Below, piece after piece: positions 53,381 through 62,808 of a stretch of DNA of 64,000 bases. The position numbers and the translations under genes are program-made. This DNA comes from Caldimicrobium sp964493015. Its GTDB lineage: Bacteria; Desulfobacterota; Thermodesulfobacteria; Thermodesulfobacteriales; Thermodesulfobacteriaceae. Within the stretch, counting starts at the first letter, position 1. The number at the start of each line of letters is the position of its first letter. Below the pieces are notes generated by a model. It saw only the letters and a program-made list of their open reading frames with translations. It was not told the origin of the DNA and did not search any database. The stretch covers positions 1-64,000 of the forward strand of contig CAZBLU010000002.1 in NCBI GenBank assembly GCA_964493015.1, written 5' to 3'.

Positions 53381-55091
53381 AAAGTAAACTACTTACTTTC
53401 TCAATTACCTCCTCTATTTTAAAGGGCTTGAATAAGACCATTTCTTCAGGAATCTCTGATAGAATAAAAATGTCTCCTGTGATATAAAGTATCTTCAGGG
53501 CAGGATAGATTTTTTCGATGTGGGTAACTAATTCCCTTCCATCCATCCCAGGAAGATTGAGATCAACCATAAGAAGATGGGGCCTTTCCAGGCTCGCTAT
53601 CTTTTCAAGCAGAGTTTCGGCTCTGGAAAAGGCATAAACTTTCATACCCCGCTCTTCAAGGATCTCCTTTAAGGACTCCCGAATATCCTCTTCGTCTTCC
53701 ACTAAAAAGAGAACTCTATCTTTTAAAGCCTCTTCTTTAGGAATAGTTAAAAGAGGCTTCTCTACAAAGAGAGGTAAATAGAGATAGAAAGTAGTTCCTT
53801 CCCCTACCTTACTTTCCACCTCAATAAAACCCTCTAAAGTTTTCACATGGTGATTCACCAAAAAGAGCCCAAGACCACTTCCCTTATCCTTAGTGGTAAA
53901 AAAGGGCTCAAAGATATGGGGCAAAATCTCCTCAGGAATTCCAGGCCCTGTATCTTTCACAGCTATCTTTAAATATTTTTTGTTATTTACTTTATCTTCA
54001 TAAATTCCAAGAGAAATATAAATACTTCCTTCTCCCTGCATGGCATCTTTGGCATTGGAGAGGAGGTTTAAAAAAATATATCTCCAAAAGGCAGAATCTC
54101 CATAGGTATATAGATTCTTATAATAACCAAAGTCAACATATAAACTAATCTTTTCTCCAAGGATTAATTGAAATACCTCTAAGTTCTCTTTAAGAAAACT
54201 TACCATATCAATCTTTTTATATCTTAATTCTTTGGTTTCTTTACTATAGTCAAGAATTATTCTATTTATATCAATCCAAGAATAAATTGTTTTTTCTATG
54301 GATCTAAGTATATCTTCCATACGTGTTAAAGGAGTGGTGCGAAGTTGATGGATATAATTTAAAACGGTATTTAGAATATTATTAAAATCATGGACAAGGC
54401 CTCTCAAAAATTCTGAAAAGGTTTGGGTCTTATGCATTCGCTCAATTTTTTGAGAGAGCTCTAAATATTCCGATATATCTGAGGCTATAGAAACTATAAT
54501 TGGATTTCCCTCCCAATCTTGAGTGAGAAAACATTTCCATAGAAAATTTCTTAGTCTTCCATATTTGTCTTTAACAGCAAAAATAACCCCTTCTTCCCTG
54601 TAACCACTTTTAACTCTCTTGCAGTGAAGTGCTGCCTTAGGTTTATCCAAATCCCAAACTATGTCATCAAGAATACTTTTACCAATAAGCTCATCTCTGG
54701 AATAACCGAGATACTTCTCACAGGCCTTATTTATGTAGAAAATTTTATCCTCCTTAATGAAAAAAACTAAAATAGGTAAATCTTCAATTAACTCAAACAA
54801 AAAACCAGAAAAGGGTCTATCCTTTCTTAATTCCTGAAAAAGTAACAATAAATGTTCTTCATCAACCTTAATACACTTACCAAAAAAGATCTTATGCACA
54901 GGATATTCGATGGTAAGGATCACATTTTTTTCTTTTTCAGGATCTATTCTAAAACAGAGACCCTGTCTTTCTATTTCCTCAAGGAGAACTTTAGCCCTAA
55001 GGTTGTGATAGACAATTTCTTTAGTTTGGCGATTCAGCAAAAGAAGGAGCTGATCTAAATAATCGAGAGATTTTAAAACAATTTCATGCAT
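53364..55091 (-). CDS. Hybrid PAS histidine kinase with C-terminal receiver
   Basis: The 575 residues have a divergent N-terminal region, a PAS domain (about 100-210: FFIKEDKIFYINKACEKYLG), the phosphoacceptor H234 in GLVHDFNNIL, an ATPase domain (NLLSNAKDAM, DTGPGIPEEI, GSGLGLFLV) and a receiver with D510 (VDLNLPGMDG) and K in LFKPF. No membrane helix is present. It is built like the kinase at 1-2246, but has only one clear PAS and lacks the Cys-rich insert. No output regulator gene is adjacent, so its target is unknown. Confidence 0.92.
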   Translation of the reverse strand: MHEIVLKSLDYLDQLLLLLNRQTKEIVYHNLRAKVLLEEIERQGLCFRIDPEKEKNVILTIEYPVHKIFFGKCIKVDEEHLLLLFQELRKDRPFSGFLFELIEDLPILVFFIKEDKIFYINKACEKYLGYSRDELIGKSILDDIVWDLDKPKAALHCKRVKSGYREEGVIFAVKDKYGRLRNFLWKCFLTQDWEGNPIIVSIASDISEYLELSQKIERMHKTQTFSEFLRGLVHDFNNILNTVLNYIHQLRTTPLTRMEDILRSIEKTIYSWIDINRIILDYSKETKELRYKKIDMVSFLKENLEVFQLILGEKISLYVDFGYYKNLYTYGDSAFWRYIFLNLLSNAKDAMQGEGSIYISLGIYEDKVNNKKYLKIAVKDTGPGIPEEILPHIFEPFFTTKDKGSGLGLFLVNHHVKTLEGFIEVESKVGEGTTFYLYLPLFVEKPLLTIPKEEALKDRVLFLVEDEEDIRESLKEILEERGMKVYAFSRAETLLEKIASLERPHLLMVDLNLPGMDGRELVTHIEKIYPALKILYITGDIFILSEIPEEMVLFKPFKIEEVIEKVSSLLYEARD

Positions 55092-56298
55092 AAATTACCT
55101 TCCTTCTCAAAATAAGTAATATGTAAAGATTGGTGGGAAGGAAAAAAACAATAAGTAAAGTGAGAAGTAAGGGTAAAGGCAATTTTTCCGCTGAAAGACC
55201 AACAAATAATTGTCCAAAAGGGGCCATACCTAAAAAAGCCACAGAAAAGAGGCTCATTACCTTACCTCTAACCTCTGAAACAGTCATCTTTTGCAAGAGT
55301 CCGTTTGCTACAGGATAAAAATTAGTAAAGGCCATACCAATTAACATCACGCTAATAAAACAAATCGGAAATGTTTTAGCAAAAATTAAACCTAATACAC
55401 CGAGGAACCAAAGAACATGAGCCTTAATTAACTGATTAATTTCATGAAATGGTTCTCTTTTTAAAAAAACAGTGAGGGCTCCCAAAATTGCTCCAATTCC
55501 TACTCCAGAAGAGAGAAAGGCAAACTCTTTAGCATTGCCCTTCAAAATCTCCAAAGTTAGCATGGGTAATAATATTATTACAGATGTGGCGAAAAAAGTA
55601 AAAGTGGCAACTATAGTTAAAATTAGCAAAATTTCCCCTCTTTTTCGTAAAAAGTTTATCAAATTCAAAAATTCCTCATTTAATTTTCTATTTACTCTGC
55701 TTTTTGGCATAATAAATCGAGGATTAATAAAATAGGTGAAGAGCAAGAGGGGGAGGAAGCTGAGAAAGTTGATAAAAAAACAGAGACTTAGGGAGTAGTA
55801 ACTCATTATCAAACCTGCTATTATTGGGCCAAGCATGCGGGCACTATTAAAAGAAAAGGCCTGAAGAGAAAGGGCCTGGGTGAGATATCTTGTGGGGACG
55901 AGTTCACTGATAAAGACCTGTCTTAAAGGCATGTCCATAGAAGCAAGAAGGGAAGAGAAAAGCCCTATAAAAGCCAGGACCCAGAAATTGTAGAGATGAT
56001 GATGAACTAAAAGAAAGAGGAAAAGAGGTGGAAAAAGCGCCAAAGTTAATAATGTCTGCAAAAGTTTTTTTCGAGGAAAACGATCTATCAGGAAGCCTGC
56101 GATTAGAGTGGCAAAGATACTGGGAAAGGTCGTTATAAAGGAATAGAGGCCAAGTTCAGAGGAAGATTTATTTAGCCCATATATAATCCAGTGCAGAGCT
56201 GTTGTTTGAACCCAGGAACCTGTAAAGGATAGAAAGTGGCCTATAATAAAAAGCCTGAAATCTCTGTAATGTAGAGGGCCTTCAAATTTGGTAAACAT
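55084..56298 (-). CDS. MFS transporter of the MFS_3 (EntS-like) type
   Basis: The 404 residues form about twelve membrane helices, with RDFRLFIIGHFLSFTGSWVQ at the N-terminus and the loop motif GFLIDRFPRKKLL. This pattern is typical of the MFS_3 group, which includes siderophore and drug exporters. The substrate is unknown. Its end overlaps the kinase gene by 8 bp, so the two may be linked in function. It is divergent from the cold-shock gene. Confidence 0.85.
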   Translation of the reverse strand: MFTKFEGPLHYRDFRLFIIGHFLSFTGSWVQTTALHWIIYGLNKSSSELGLYSFITTFPSIFATLIAGFLIDRFPRKKLLQTLLTLALFPPLFLFLLVHHHLYNFWVLAFIGLFSSLLASMDMPLRQVFISELVPTRYLTQALSLQAFSFNSARMLGPIIAGLIMSYYSLSLCFFINFLSFLPLLLFTYFINPRFIMPKSRVNRKLNEEFLNLINFLRKRGEILLILTIVATFTFFATSVIILLPMLTLEILKGNAKEFAFLSSGVGIGAILGALTVFLKREPFHEINQLIKAHVLWFLGVLGLIFAKTFPICFISVMLIGMAFTNFYPVANGLLQKMTVSEVRGKVMSLFSVAFLGMAPFGQLFVGLSAEKLPLPLLLTLLIVFFLPTNLYILLILRRKVIYA

Positions 56299-56407
56299 CC
56301 CTTTAATTTTAAAATAAATAAATTTTTAAAAAACCCCTCTTTACAAAAATTTTTTTTGGAGTAGGCTTGCTTTGTAGGAAATAAATTTATAAGGAGGTAT
56401 GGTTTAT

Positions 56408-56641
56408 ATGTTTAGAGGTAAGGTTAAGTGGTTTGATGAGAAGAAGGGGTATGGCTTCATCTCTAAGGATGAAGGCGGAGACGTCTTTGTCCATTTCTCG
56501 GCTATTGACATGCCTGGATTTAAGACCCTTAAGGAGGGACAGACAGTGGAGTTTGAAGTGATCCAGGGCCCAAAGGGTGAACAGGCTTCCAAAGTGAAAG
56601 TCCTTGATCAGGGTAGCTCTGAAAAAAGAAGAAAACCTTAA
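56408..56641 (+). CDS. Cold-shock-domain protein
   Basis: About 77 residues: MFRGKVKWFDEKKGYGFI opens a standard OB-fold with RNP1 (KGYGFI) and RNP2 (VFVHF), followed by a short basic tail (SSEKRRKP). It binds single-stranded RNA or DNA. I start at 56408 because AAGGAGGT lies about 10 bp upstream; the ATG at 56399 touches that site. A long terminator follows. Confidence 0.94.
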   Translation: MFRGKVKWFDEKKGYGFISKDEGGDVFVHFSAIDMPGFKTLKEGQTVEFEVIQGPKGEQASKVKVLDQGSSEKRRKP

Positions 56642-56655
56642 ATCCTGAATGCATT

Positions 56656-56693
56656 AAAGGGAAAGGGGGAGTTTTCTCTTCCTCTCCCTTTTT
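56656..56693 (+). terminator. Long-stem terminator between the cold-shock gene and DUF4911
   Basis: Bases 56656-56671 pair with 56676-56691 around a TTTT loop in a 16-bp stem with one mismatch (A56663 with C56684) and two G-T pairs. The stem runs into TTTTT. It ends two bases before the next ATG (56696). Confidence 0.7.
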
Positions 56694-56695
56694 CT

Positions 56696-56902
56696 ATGAG
56701 GTCCACCCAGATCGTTTTTTGCCTTAATCCTTCCAAGATTGCCTTCTTAAAATTTGTCCTGGAAGGATACGATCACTTAGCTAACCTTACAGTGCTCAAC
56801 CCTAAGAGGGCTCTTCTAAAGATTTCTTTTTATCCTACCGAGGAAAAGAGAATTAAAGAGATCCTCGCAGACTTTGAAGTAGAATTTACAGAGGCCCATT
56901 AG
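56696..56902 (+). CDS. DUF4911-family small protein
   Basis: A 68-residue protein with the pattern of DUF4911: VFCLNPSKIAFLKFVLEGYDHLANLTVLNPKRALLKI, an apparent ACT-like alpha/beta fold. No function is known. The ATG lies two bases after the U-tract of the cold-shock terminator, with no Shine-Dalgarno except within the stem itself, so translation may depend on readthrough. Its stop overlaps the convergent DUF523 gene by four bases. Confidence 0.7.
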   Translation: MRSTQIVFCLNPSKIAFLKFVLEGYDHLANLTVLNPKRALLKISFYPTEEKRIKEILADFEVEFTEAH

Positions 56903-57816
56903 AATAATTCTTCAGGAAAGGGATTTAGATATCTCTGTCTCAGTATATATGATTCTTCAAATCTTAGAGCTAGACTTTTCAAAAGTTCAAGAAGGGTTCT
57001 TAATTCTAACCTCCCTTGGCGATATCTTTCTATCAATTGAAGAAGATGATTTTTTTCTTTGGGATTTATCTTTTTCGTAAAATAGCCTGCTAAATGATAT
57101 AAGGTGTTAGCATGCCTTGCCCGAGAGGGTTTATTGGCTAAGGCCCTTCGAAATAGTTTACCATAGAGAGAGAGCTTCTCCGAGAGGGAGAGATGATTTG
57201 AGGCTACCAGTCTCCCAAGATCTATGAGGAGCTTTTCATGATAAGTTTTAAGGATATACTTAAAGTCTGTATGGAATTCTATCAAGGCAGATGGGCTTTT
57301 CTCCTTCATCCTTTCTCTAAATTCTGCAAGGGCAAAAATCCGTGTGAGGAAGTGATAGTAGATACTCTTGTCACGGAGCCTACCTTCATCCTCTAAGGGT
57401 AGATATGGGTCTCTGTTTCTCAAGGCTTCAGCCAAGAAACCATCAGCCTTTCTGACCATATTTTGATTTTTATATTCTTTAGCTGAATTAACCCCGCATG
57501 AAGGAGATTTACTCTTAAGCAAGGCCCCATCAATTTCAGGAAGATTAGGTAAAAAGTCCTCTAAAAGCCTCTTCATTTCCTTGGTAATATCTCTACCTGT
57601 ATCAGGCTGAATTAGTTTTCTTTCTGAGCCCACCCTTTCTATAATTATCCTTGGACGAGGGATGCCAAGACCTAAAGAGACCTCAGGACAAAAGTAAATA
57701 GGTTCTATCCAGGGCTTAAGCTTCTCTACTATAGCATCCTGGATCCTTCCTCCGTCGTAGCGGGTTGCCTTGGCAAAGCAGGCACTGAGAAGAAGTCTTG
57801 GTTTATTCATGCTCAT
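56899..57816 (-). CDS. DUF523/DUF1722 protein (YbgA-like)
   Basis: The 305 residues join an N-terminal DUF523 domain (LLLSACFAKATRYDGG, CPEVSLGLGIPRP, LKSKSPSCGV) to a helical DUF1722 domain (about 185-300: EFHTDFKYILKTYHEK). The cysteine and SPSCG motif in DUF523 have been proposed to bind a ligand or metal. The fused form is common in bacteria, often near photolyase or regulator genes, but its role is not established. Convergent with DUF4911. Confidence 0.85.
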   Translation of the reverse strand: MSMNKPRLLLSACFAKATRYDGGRIQDAIVEKLKPWIEPIYFCPEVSLGLGIPRPRIIIERVGSERKLIQPDTGRDITKEMKRLLEDFLPNLPEIDGALLKSKSPSCGVNSAKEYKNQNMVRKADGFLAEALRNRDPYLPLEDEGRLRDKSIYYHFLTRIFALAEFRERMKEKSPSALIEFHTDFKYILKTYHEKLLIDLGRLVASNHLSLSEKLSLYGKLFRRALANKPSRARHANTLYHLAGYFTKKINPKEKNHLLQLIERYRQGRLELRTLLELLKSLALRFEESYILRQRYLNPFPEELF

Positions 57817-57873
57817 AATAAAATTTTATAATACCCTTACCTGATTTAACAAGAGCTTAAGTATATTCAGCCC

Positions 57874-57902
57874 TTGACAAAAGAAATTTTTATAGGATTA
57901 TA
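57874..57902 (+). promoter_or_regulatory. Promoter of the aminotransferase-selA run
   Basis: TTGACA (57874-57879) and ATTATA (57897-57902) are separated by 17 bp. Its immediate flanks (CAGCCC before, AAAGAAA after the -35) resemble those of the tRNA-Asn promoter. Confidence 0.6.
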
Positions 57903-57967
57903 AAGCCTATACTTGAACAACCATGGAGAGTTATCAATAGGTGAAGAAGGAGGAATAAGAGGAGGAA

Positions 57968-59173
57968 ATGGTTAACTTTCCTAAAATCAAACCGGCAAGG
58001 CGCACAAGTGGTGTAGAATATGCTATAAGAGACATTGTGGAGACCTCTAAACAGGCCCTTAAGATGGGCAAAGAGCTTATCTATCTCAACATTGGTGATC
58101 CTGTAAAATATGGTTTTACACCTCCTAAAAGCCTTATTGAGGCAGCCTATCAAGCCATGCTACAAAATCATAATTCCTATTCAGACTCTCTTGGAATTCC
58201 TGAGGCCCTTGAGGCAATTAGGAACTATGCCCAAAAGAGAGGGATTAAGCCTATTGATATATTCATCACCCAAGGGGCAAGTGAAGCCATCGAATTTGCC
58301 ATTACTGCTTTACTTGATCCTGGAGATAGTATACTTCTTCCCTGTCCCTGTTATCCTCTCTATCAGGCTATCGTCTCAAAACTCGGGATTGAGCCAAGAT
58401 ATTACTATTTACAGGAAGAAAAAAACTGGGAGCCAGATCTTTCAGACATAGAAGCAAAGATTGATAAAAATACCAAGGCTATAGTGCTTATAAATCCCAA
58501 CAATCCCACAGGCTCTATTTATTCTAAGGAGGCCCTTCTTGAGATTGTAAATCTTGCCAAAAGGCACGATCTGGTCATTCTCTCTGATGAAATTTACGAT
58601 CAATTTATCTTGGATGAGGGTGTGGAACACATCTCCATTGCCTCTTTAGCTGAAGATGTCCCTGTGATAACCTTTAATGGCCTTTCTAAATGCTATTTTA
58701 CCCCTGGCTGGAGGATTGGCTGGGGCATAGTTTCTGGACCAGAGGAGGCCTTGGTTGACCTTATTGAGGCCATACACAAACTTGCCAGGGCAAGGCTTTG
58801 TGCCCCGCATCCCCTACAATATGCCATTCCAGTTGCTCTAAATAATGAAAATGGCTATCTTAAAGAGGTCTTACCCAAGCTCAGAAAAAGGCGGGACCTC
58901 ATTGTAGACGGCCTAAACCAAATCCCAGGGATTTCCTGTAAAAAACCTCTTGGCGCCTTTTATGCCTTTCCAAGATTGGAGATACCTGGGCTTTCAGATC
59001 TGGAATTTGTAAAAAAGCTAATCATGGAAGAGGGGGTAGTAGTTGTTCATGGAAGTGGTTTTGGCCAAAAGCCTGGGACACAGCACTTTAGGATTATTTT
59101 CCTTCCAGAAGAAACTCTTTTAGAAGAGGCCCTGGGTAGAATAGAGCGTTTTGTTAAAAAATTGATATCTTGA
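57968..59173 (+). CDS. Class I/II PLP aminotransferase, alanine-transaminase-like
   Basis: The 401 residues show the fold type I pattern: YLNIGDPVKYGF, TQGASEAIEF, LINPNNPTGSIY, LSDEIYDQF and the PLP lysine K241 in FNGLSKCYFTPGWRIGW. The combination resembles the AlaA/AlaT group (pyruvate-glutamate transaminases), but aspartate or other donors are possible. GAGGAGGAA precedes the ATG. It heads a run with selA, a TPR protein, an MBL hydrolase and thrC. Confidence 0.88.
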   Translation: MVNFPKIKPARRTSGVEYAIRDIVETSKQALKMGKELIYLNIGDPVKYGFTPPKSLIEAAYQAMLQNHNSYSDSLGIPEALEAIRNYAQKRGIKPIDIFITQGASEAIEFAITALLDPGDSILLPCPCYPLYQAIVSKLGIEPRYYYLQEEKNWEPDLSDIEAKIDKNTKAIVLINPNNPTGSIYSKEALLEIVNLAKRHDLVILSDEIYDQFILDEGVEHISIASLAEDVPVITFNGLSKCYFTPGWRIGWGIVSGPEEALVDLIEAIHKLARARLCAPHPLQYAIPVALNNENGYLKEVLPKLRKRRDLIVDGLNQIPGISCKKPLGAFYAFPRLEIPGLSDLEFVKKLIMEEGVVVVHGSGFGQKPGTQHFRIIFLPEETLLEEALGRIERFVKKLIS

Positions 59174-59182
59174 TTTTTCTCT

Positions 59183-60562
59183 ATGAGAATCCCCTCAGTT
59201 CATGAATTAAAGGAAAAATTCACTAAACTCTTTCCCCAATATCCTATTTCCTATTTTACGGAGCCAGCAAGAAGAGTAGCTCAAGCCCTAAGAGAAATGA
59301 TGCTTAGCGGACGAAAAGAGGAGCTAACTGAAGAAGAATTAGAAAGGCTAATGCAAGAGATTTTCAGAAAGTATGAAGCCCCTCACCTTAGAAGAGTAAT
59401 CAATGCCACAGGGGTCATAGTTCACACCAATCTTGGTAGAGCCCCTCTTGCGAAGGAGATCCTACCCTATCTTACAGAAATTGCCAGCCGTTACTCTAAC
59501 TTAGAGTATGATCTTGAGGAGGGCAAAAGGGGAAGCCGATATGTCCATGTAGAGGAACTTATAAAAGAGCTTACTGGTGCTGAAGCAGCCTTAGTGGTCA
59601 ATAACAATGCAGCTGCAGTGCTAATTTGTCTCAATACCTTGGCCGTAGGCAAAGAGGTTATTGTCTCGAGAGGTGAGTTGATTGAAATTGGGGGTTCCTT
59701 TAGGATCCCAGAGGTCATGACTTGGGCTGGGTGTATCTTGAAAGAGGTAGGCACTACCAATAAAACCCATCTTCATGATTATGAAAAGGCTATAAATGAA
59801 AACACTGCCCTGATACTTAAAGTCCATAAGAGTAATTATGCTATCGTAGGGTTTACTAAGGAAGTCTCTGCAGAGGAGTTACTTCCCCTTTGTCGAAAGA
59901 AGGGGCTTCCTCTAATGGAGGATTTGGGAAGTGGGTCCTTTGTGGATTTTTCCAAATATGGCTTAGCAAAGGAACCCACTGTTCAAGAGGCTTTACGTGC
60001 TGGAGTAGATATTGTAACCTTTTCAGGGGATAAACTTCTCGGAGGCCCTCAGGCAGGTATAATTGTGGGAAAGAGGGAATACATAGAAAGGATCAAGCGA
60101 AACCCTCTCAACAGGGCTGTAAGGATAGACAAATTAACTCTTGCTGCCCTTGAAGCAACCTTGAAACTATACAGAGATGAAGCCCTTGCCATTAAGACTA
60201 TTCCAGTCTTACAGATGATCTTAGCTAATCCTGAAACCCTAAAAAGAAGGGCAAGAAAACTTCTAAAATTGATCACAGACATAAGCCCCCAAATAAAGGT
60301 ATCCCTTGTAAAGACTGTGGCTAAAACTGGAGGAGGAGCCCTTCCACTCTTAGATCTTCCCTCTTATGGTGTTGCCCTTTCTATACCTGGCCTTTCCCCT
60401 CAGGAGCTTCAAAGACACCTAAGAAGGACAGAGCCTCCTTTAATCGGCATCATTGAAGATGAGGCCCTTATCCTTGATGTTAGATGCCTCTTTGAAGAGG
60501 ATCTTTTAGAGATTAAAAAGATCTTTGAAAGATTGAGAGATGAGCTTAAACTCTCCACCTAA
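59183..60562 (+). CDS. selA: L-seryl-tRNA(Sec) selenium transferase
   Basis: It converts Ser-tRNA(Sec) to Sec-tRNA(Sec) with selenophosphate. The 459 residues carry VINATGVIVHTNLGRAPL, VVNNNAAAVLICLNTLA, MEDLGSGS and the PLP lysine K284 in FSGDKLLGGPQAGII, all standard for bacterial SelA. The N-terminal helical domain that binds the tRNA is present. Its presence implies a selenocysteine system, but selB, selD, tRNA-Sec and any selenoprotein were not found in the window. It overlaps the TPR gene by 23 bp. Confidence 0.96.
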   Translation: MRIPSVHELKEKFTKLFPQYPISYFTEPARRVAQALREMMLSGRKEELTEEELERLMQEIFRKYEAPHLRRVINATGVIVHTNLGRAPLAKEILPYLTEIASRYSNLEYDLEEGKRGSRYVHVEELIKELTGAEAALVVNNNAAAVLICLNTLAVGKEVIVSRGELIEIGGSFRIPEVMTWAGCILKEVGTTNKTHLHDYEKAINENTALILKVHKSNYAIVGFTKEVSAEELLPLCRKKGLPLMEDLGSGSFVDFSKYGLAKEPTVQEALRAGVDIVTFSGDKLLGGPQAGIIVGKREYIERIKRNPLNRAVRIDKLTLAALEATLKLYRDEALAIKTIPVLQMILANPETLKRRARKLLKLITDISPQIKVSLVKTVAKTGGGALPLLDLPSYGVALSIPGLSPQELQRHLRRTEPPLIGIIEDEALILDVRCLFEEDLLEIKKIFERLRDELKLST

Positions 60563-62042
60563 GGCTGAGAGGCTTATACCCATTCTCAAAGGTCTCTTGG
60601 AGGAAAAATATAAACTAATATTTTCTGAAGAGTGGGAACCCTTTAGGGCCAAAACTTGGGACCTTCTCTCTTCTAAGGATCCTTCCCACCTCTCCCTTCT
60701 CTATTTAGAGAGACTAATTTTAGAGAATTATCAAGCCCCTTTTTACAAAAAGGATCTCCTTGAGCTACTTCTTGAAATGGGGCCTCTTTATGGCTATGTT
60801 TTTTATTTCTCAGGGTCTCCTCCTTTGGAATTCCCCTTTTTTCAGCTTGCCGAGAATTATTTTTTCTATCCCCTTTTCTTTGGAGAACTACCATCCCTCT
60901 TTAAAAAACTCTGGGCTGAGGGGGGAGAATTTATATCCTATCATAGGGTCTTGAAAGATATACCCAAAGTAGAGGAACTCGATAGAGAAGCCCATCTTTG
61001 CAAGAGGCTTGGTTTTACCCGTTTGAGCCCTAAGGCCTTAGAGAATATTATAGACCTCTGGGATTTGTATCTCCAGGGAAGGGGAGAGTCTTTTTTAACC
61101 TTTTTAGAAAAGGCTAATCACTATCTTTTGGTGAGCGAGGAAGAAGTAGAGGCTCTCAAAATCCCTTTAGAGATAATAGACTATTTCGGCAACAAGAAAC
61201 ATCTATATATAATAAGTAGTCCTACTCTAAAAGAGTTAAAATCGGCCCTAAAAGGGTTAAAGGGCCCTTATGGCATCCTATGGGGAGAAAGACTTAAAGA
61301 AGAACCTTATCAGGATCTGGATCCCCTTTTACTTGGCTTAGCCACTCTTGAACATGCCAAAAGGGCAGCCACAAATTATCACCTCTTAGACCCCTTTACC
61401 TTGCATGTTCTTGGAGATCTCCTCTATGAATGGGAAGACTATGGAGGCGCTTTAAGGCTCTATGAAAGGGCTAAACCCTATACCTTACAACCGATAGAAC
61501 TTACCTTGAGTGAGGCCTCTATATACTACCTATTTGGCGACCTCAAAAGGGCAGAAAAGGCCTTAAGAAGTAAACTCTGTGGTTGTTTGAAAGAGGATCC
61601 TCGAGTGCACTATAATTTAGGGATGATCTATTTAGAACTGGGGGACAAAGGAAAGGGAGAATATCATCTCTACAAGGCCTATTTACTCGACAAAGAAGAA
61701 CCACTTTTTCGGACAAAACTATTAAAGTATCTTTGGGATGAGGGTAGACTTGAGGAGATAGAGGAGATACTCAGAGAAGTAAAGGAGCTGACCATTGAAG
61801 ACAAAGTCTTTCTTGGGAAGATTTCCTTTTTGAAAAAGGATTACAAAAAGGCCTTGGAGTATTTAAAGGAAATACTTACTTATCAGGAAAGAGACGGGCT
61901 TTCCCTCTATTTTCTTGCCTGGCTATACCTATATTTTAAAATGGACGGTGAGGTCTCTCACCTCCTCCTTAAGGAGGCCAAAGAAAAATTACCTCAAGAA
62001 ATTTTTGAAAGATTAAGCAAAGAGTTTGGGCTTCCCTCATGA
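60540..62042 (+). CDS. TPR-repeat protein
   Basis: The 500 residues are helical and hydrophilic, with tetratricopeptide-like repeats in the C-terminal half (e.g. LHVLGDLLYEWEDYGGALRLYERAKPY and VHYNLGMIYLELGDKGKGEYHLYKAYLLD). The N-terminal 200 residues show no known domain. No signal peptide is seen. It sits where selB often follows selA, but has none of the SelB GTPase motifs. A scaffold role is the most that can be said. Confidence 0.75.
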   Translation: MSLNSPPKAERLIPILKGLLEEKYKLIFSEEWEPFRAKTWDLLSSKDPSHLSLLYLERLILENYQAPFYKKDLLELLLEMGPLYGYVFYFSGSPPLEFPFFQLAENYFFYPLFFGELPSLFKKLWAEGGEFISYHRVLKDIPKVEELDREAHLCKRLGFTRLSPKALENIIDLWDLYLQGRGESFLTFLEKANHYLLVSEEEVEALKIPLEIIDYFGNKKHLYIISSPTLKELKSALKGLKGPYGILWGERLKEEPYQDLDPLLLGLATLEHAKRAATNYHLLDPFTLHVLGDLLYEWEDYGGALRLYERAKPYTLQPIELTLSEASIYYLFGDLKRAEKALRSKLCGCLKEDPRVHYNLGMIYLELGDKGKGEYHLYKAYLLDKEEPLFRTKLLKYLWDEGRLEEIEEILREVKELTIEDKVFLGKISFLKKDYKKALEYLKEILTYQERDGLSLYFLAWLYLYFKMDGEVSHLLLKEAKEKLPQEIFERLSKEFGLPS

Positions 62043-62797
62043 AATTAACTATCCTTGGGTCAGGAACAGGTTGGATCAGAGCTGATAGGCACGCCCCTGC
62101 CTATCTTGTCTCCCTTGAGGATTTTCATATGCTATTAGACATAGGCCCTGGCACACTCTATCAGCTACCAAAAATAAATTGTTCTCTTAATGACCTTTCT
62201 GCTCTCTTCATCTCCCATTTCCATCCTGATCATGTGACAGATCTTATTCCCTTTTTCTTTGCCACAAGATATCAACTTGGTTACACCCGCAGAACCCCCA
62301 TTACTCTAATTAGTCATTATAGTTTTTCAGATTTTTATGAGGGCTTGAAAAGGGCATTTGGACATTGGGTTTGTCCACCTGAAGGGCTTTTAAAGTTGAG
62401 GCTTATTAGTGAGGAAGATCCCTTTAGTTTTGAGTTTGGTCCCTTTCAGGTAACAACTGTTAAAGTGAATCATAATCCAGAATCACTTGCTATCAGGCTT
62501 GAATTTGAAGGAAAAAGTGTTACATATTCTGGGGATACGGGTTGGTGTGAAGCCTTGATTGAATTGGCCAAGGGATGCGATCTCCTGATCCTTGAGTGTG
62601 CTAACTCTGAAACCTTTGCCTCACCATACCACTTAGGTCCTGAGGAAATTACGGAGATTGCCTTTCAAGCAAAACCTAAAAAGTTAATTCTCTCTCATTT
62701 TTATCCTCACAGTGAAAATCCCTACTTAGGGGTTTTAAAAAAGAATTATGATGGTGAAATTATTCTTGCTGAAGATTTACTAACACTTACCCTTTGA
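62039..62797 (+). CDS. Metallo-beta-lactamase-fold hydrolase, RNase Z-like
   Basis: The 252 residues have LGSGTGW near the start, the metal motif SHFHPDHV, further ligands in VKVNHNPES and YSGDTGW, and a final His in LILSHFYP. This spacing is close to RNase Z/PqqB/arylsulfatase-like members of the superfamily. tRNA 3' processing is a reasonable guess given that tRNA-Asn lacks an encoded CCA, but the long flexible arm of true RNase Z is not evident. ATGA overlap with the TPR gene. Confidence 0.82.
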   Translation: MKLTILGSGTGWIRADRHAPAYLVSLEDFHMLLDIGPGTLYQLPKINCSLNDLSALFISHFHPDHVTDLIPFFFATRYQLGYTRRTPITLISHYSFSDFYEGLKRAFGHWVCPPEGLLKLRLISEEDPFSFEFGPFQVTTVKVNHNPESLAIRLEFEGKSVTYSGDTGWCEALIELAKGCDLLILECANSETFASPYHLGPEEITEIAFQAKPKKLILSHFYPHSENPYLGVLKKNYDGEIILAEDLLTLTL

Positions 62798-62808
62798 GAG
62801 GTAATGTT

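Noticed and set aside
56356..56375. Sigma-54-like TGG...TTGC before the cold-shock gene
   Set aside because: Only nine bases separate GG and GC instead of ten, and the -24 element is poor.
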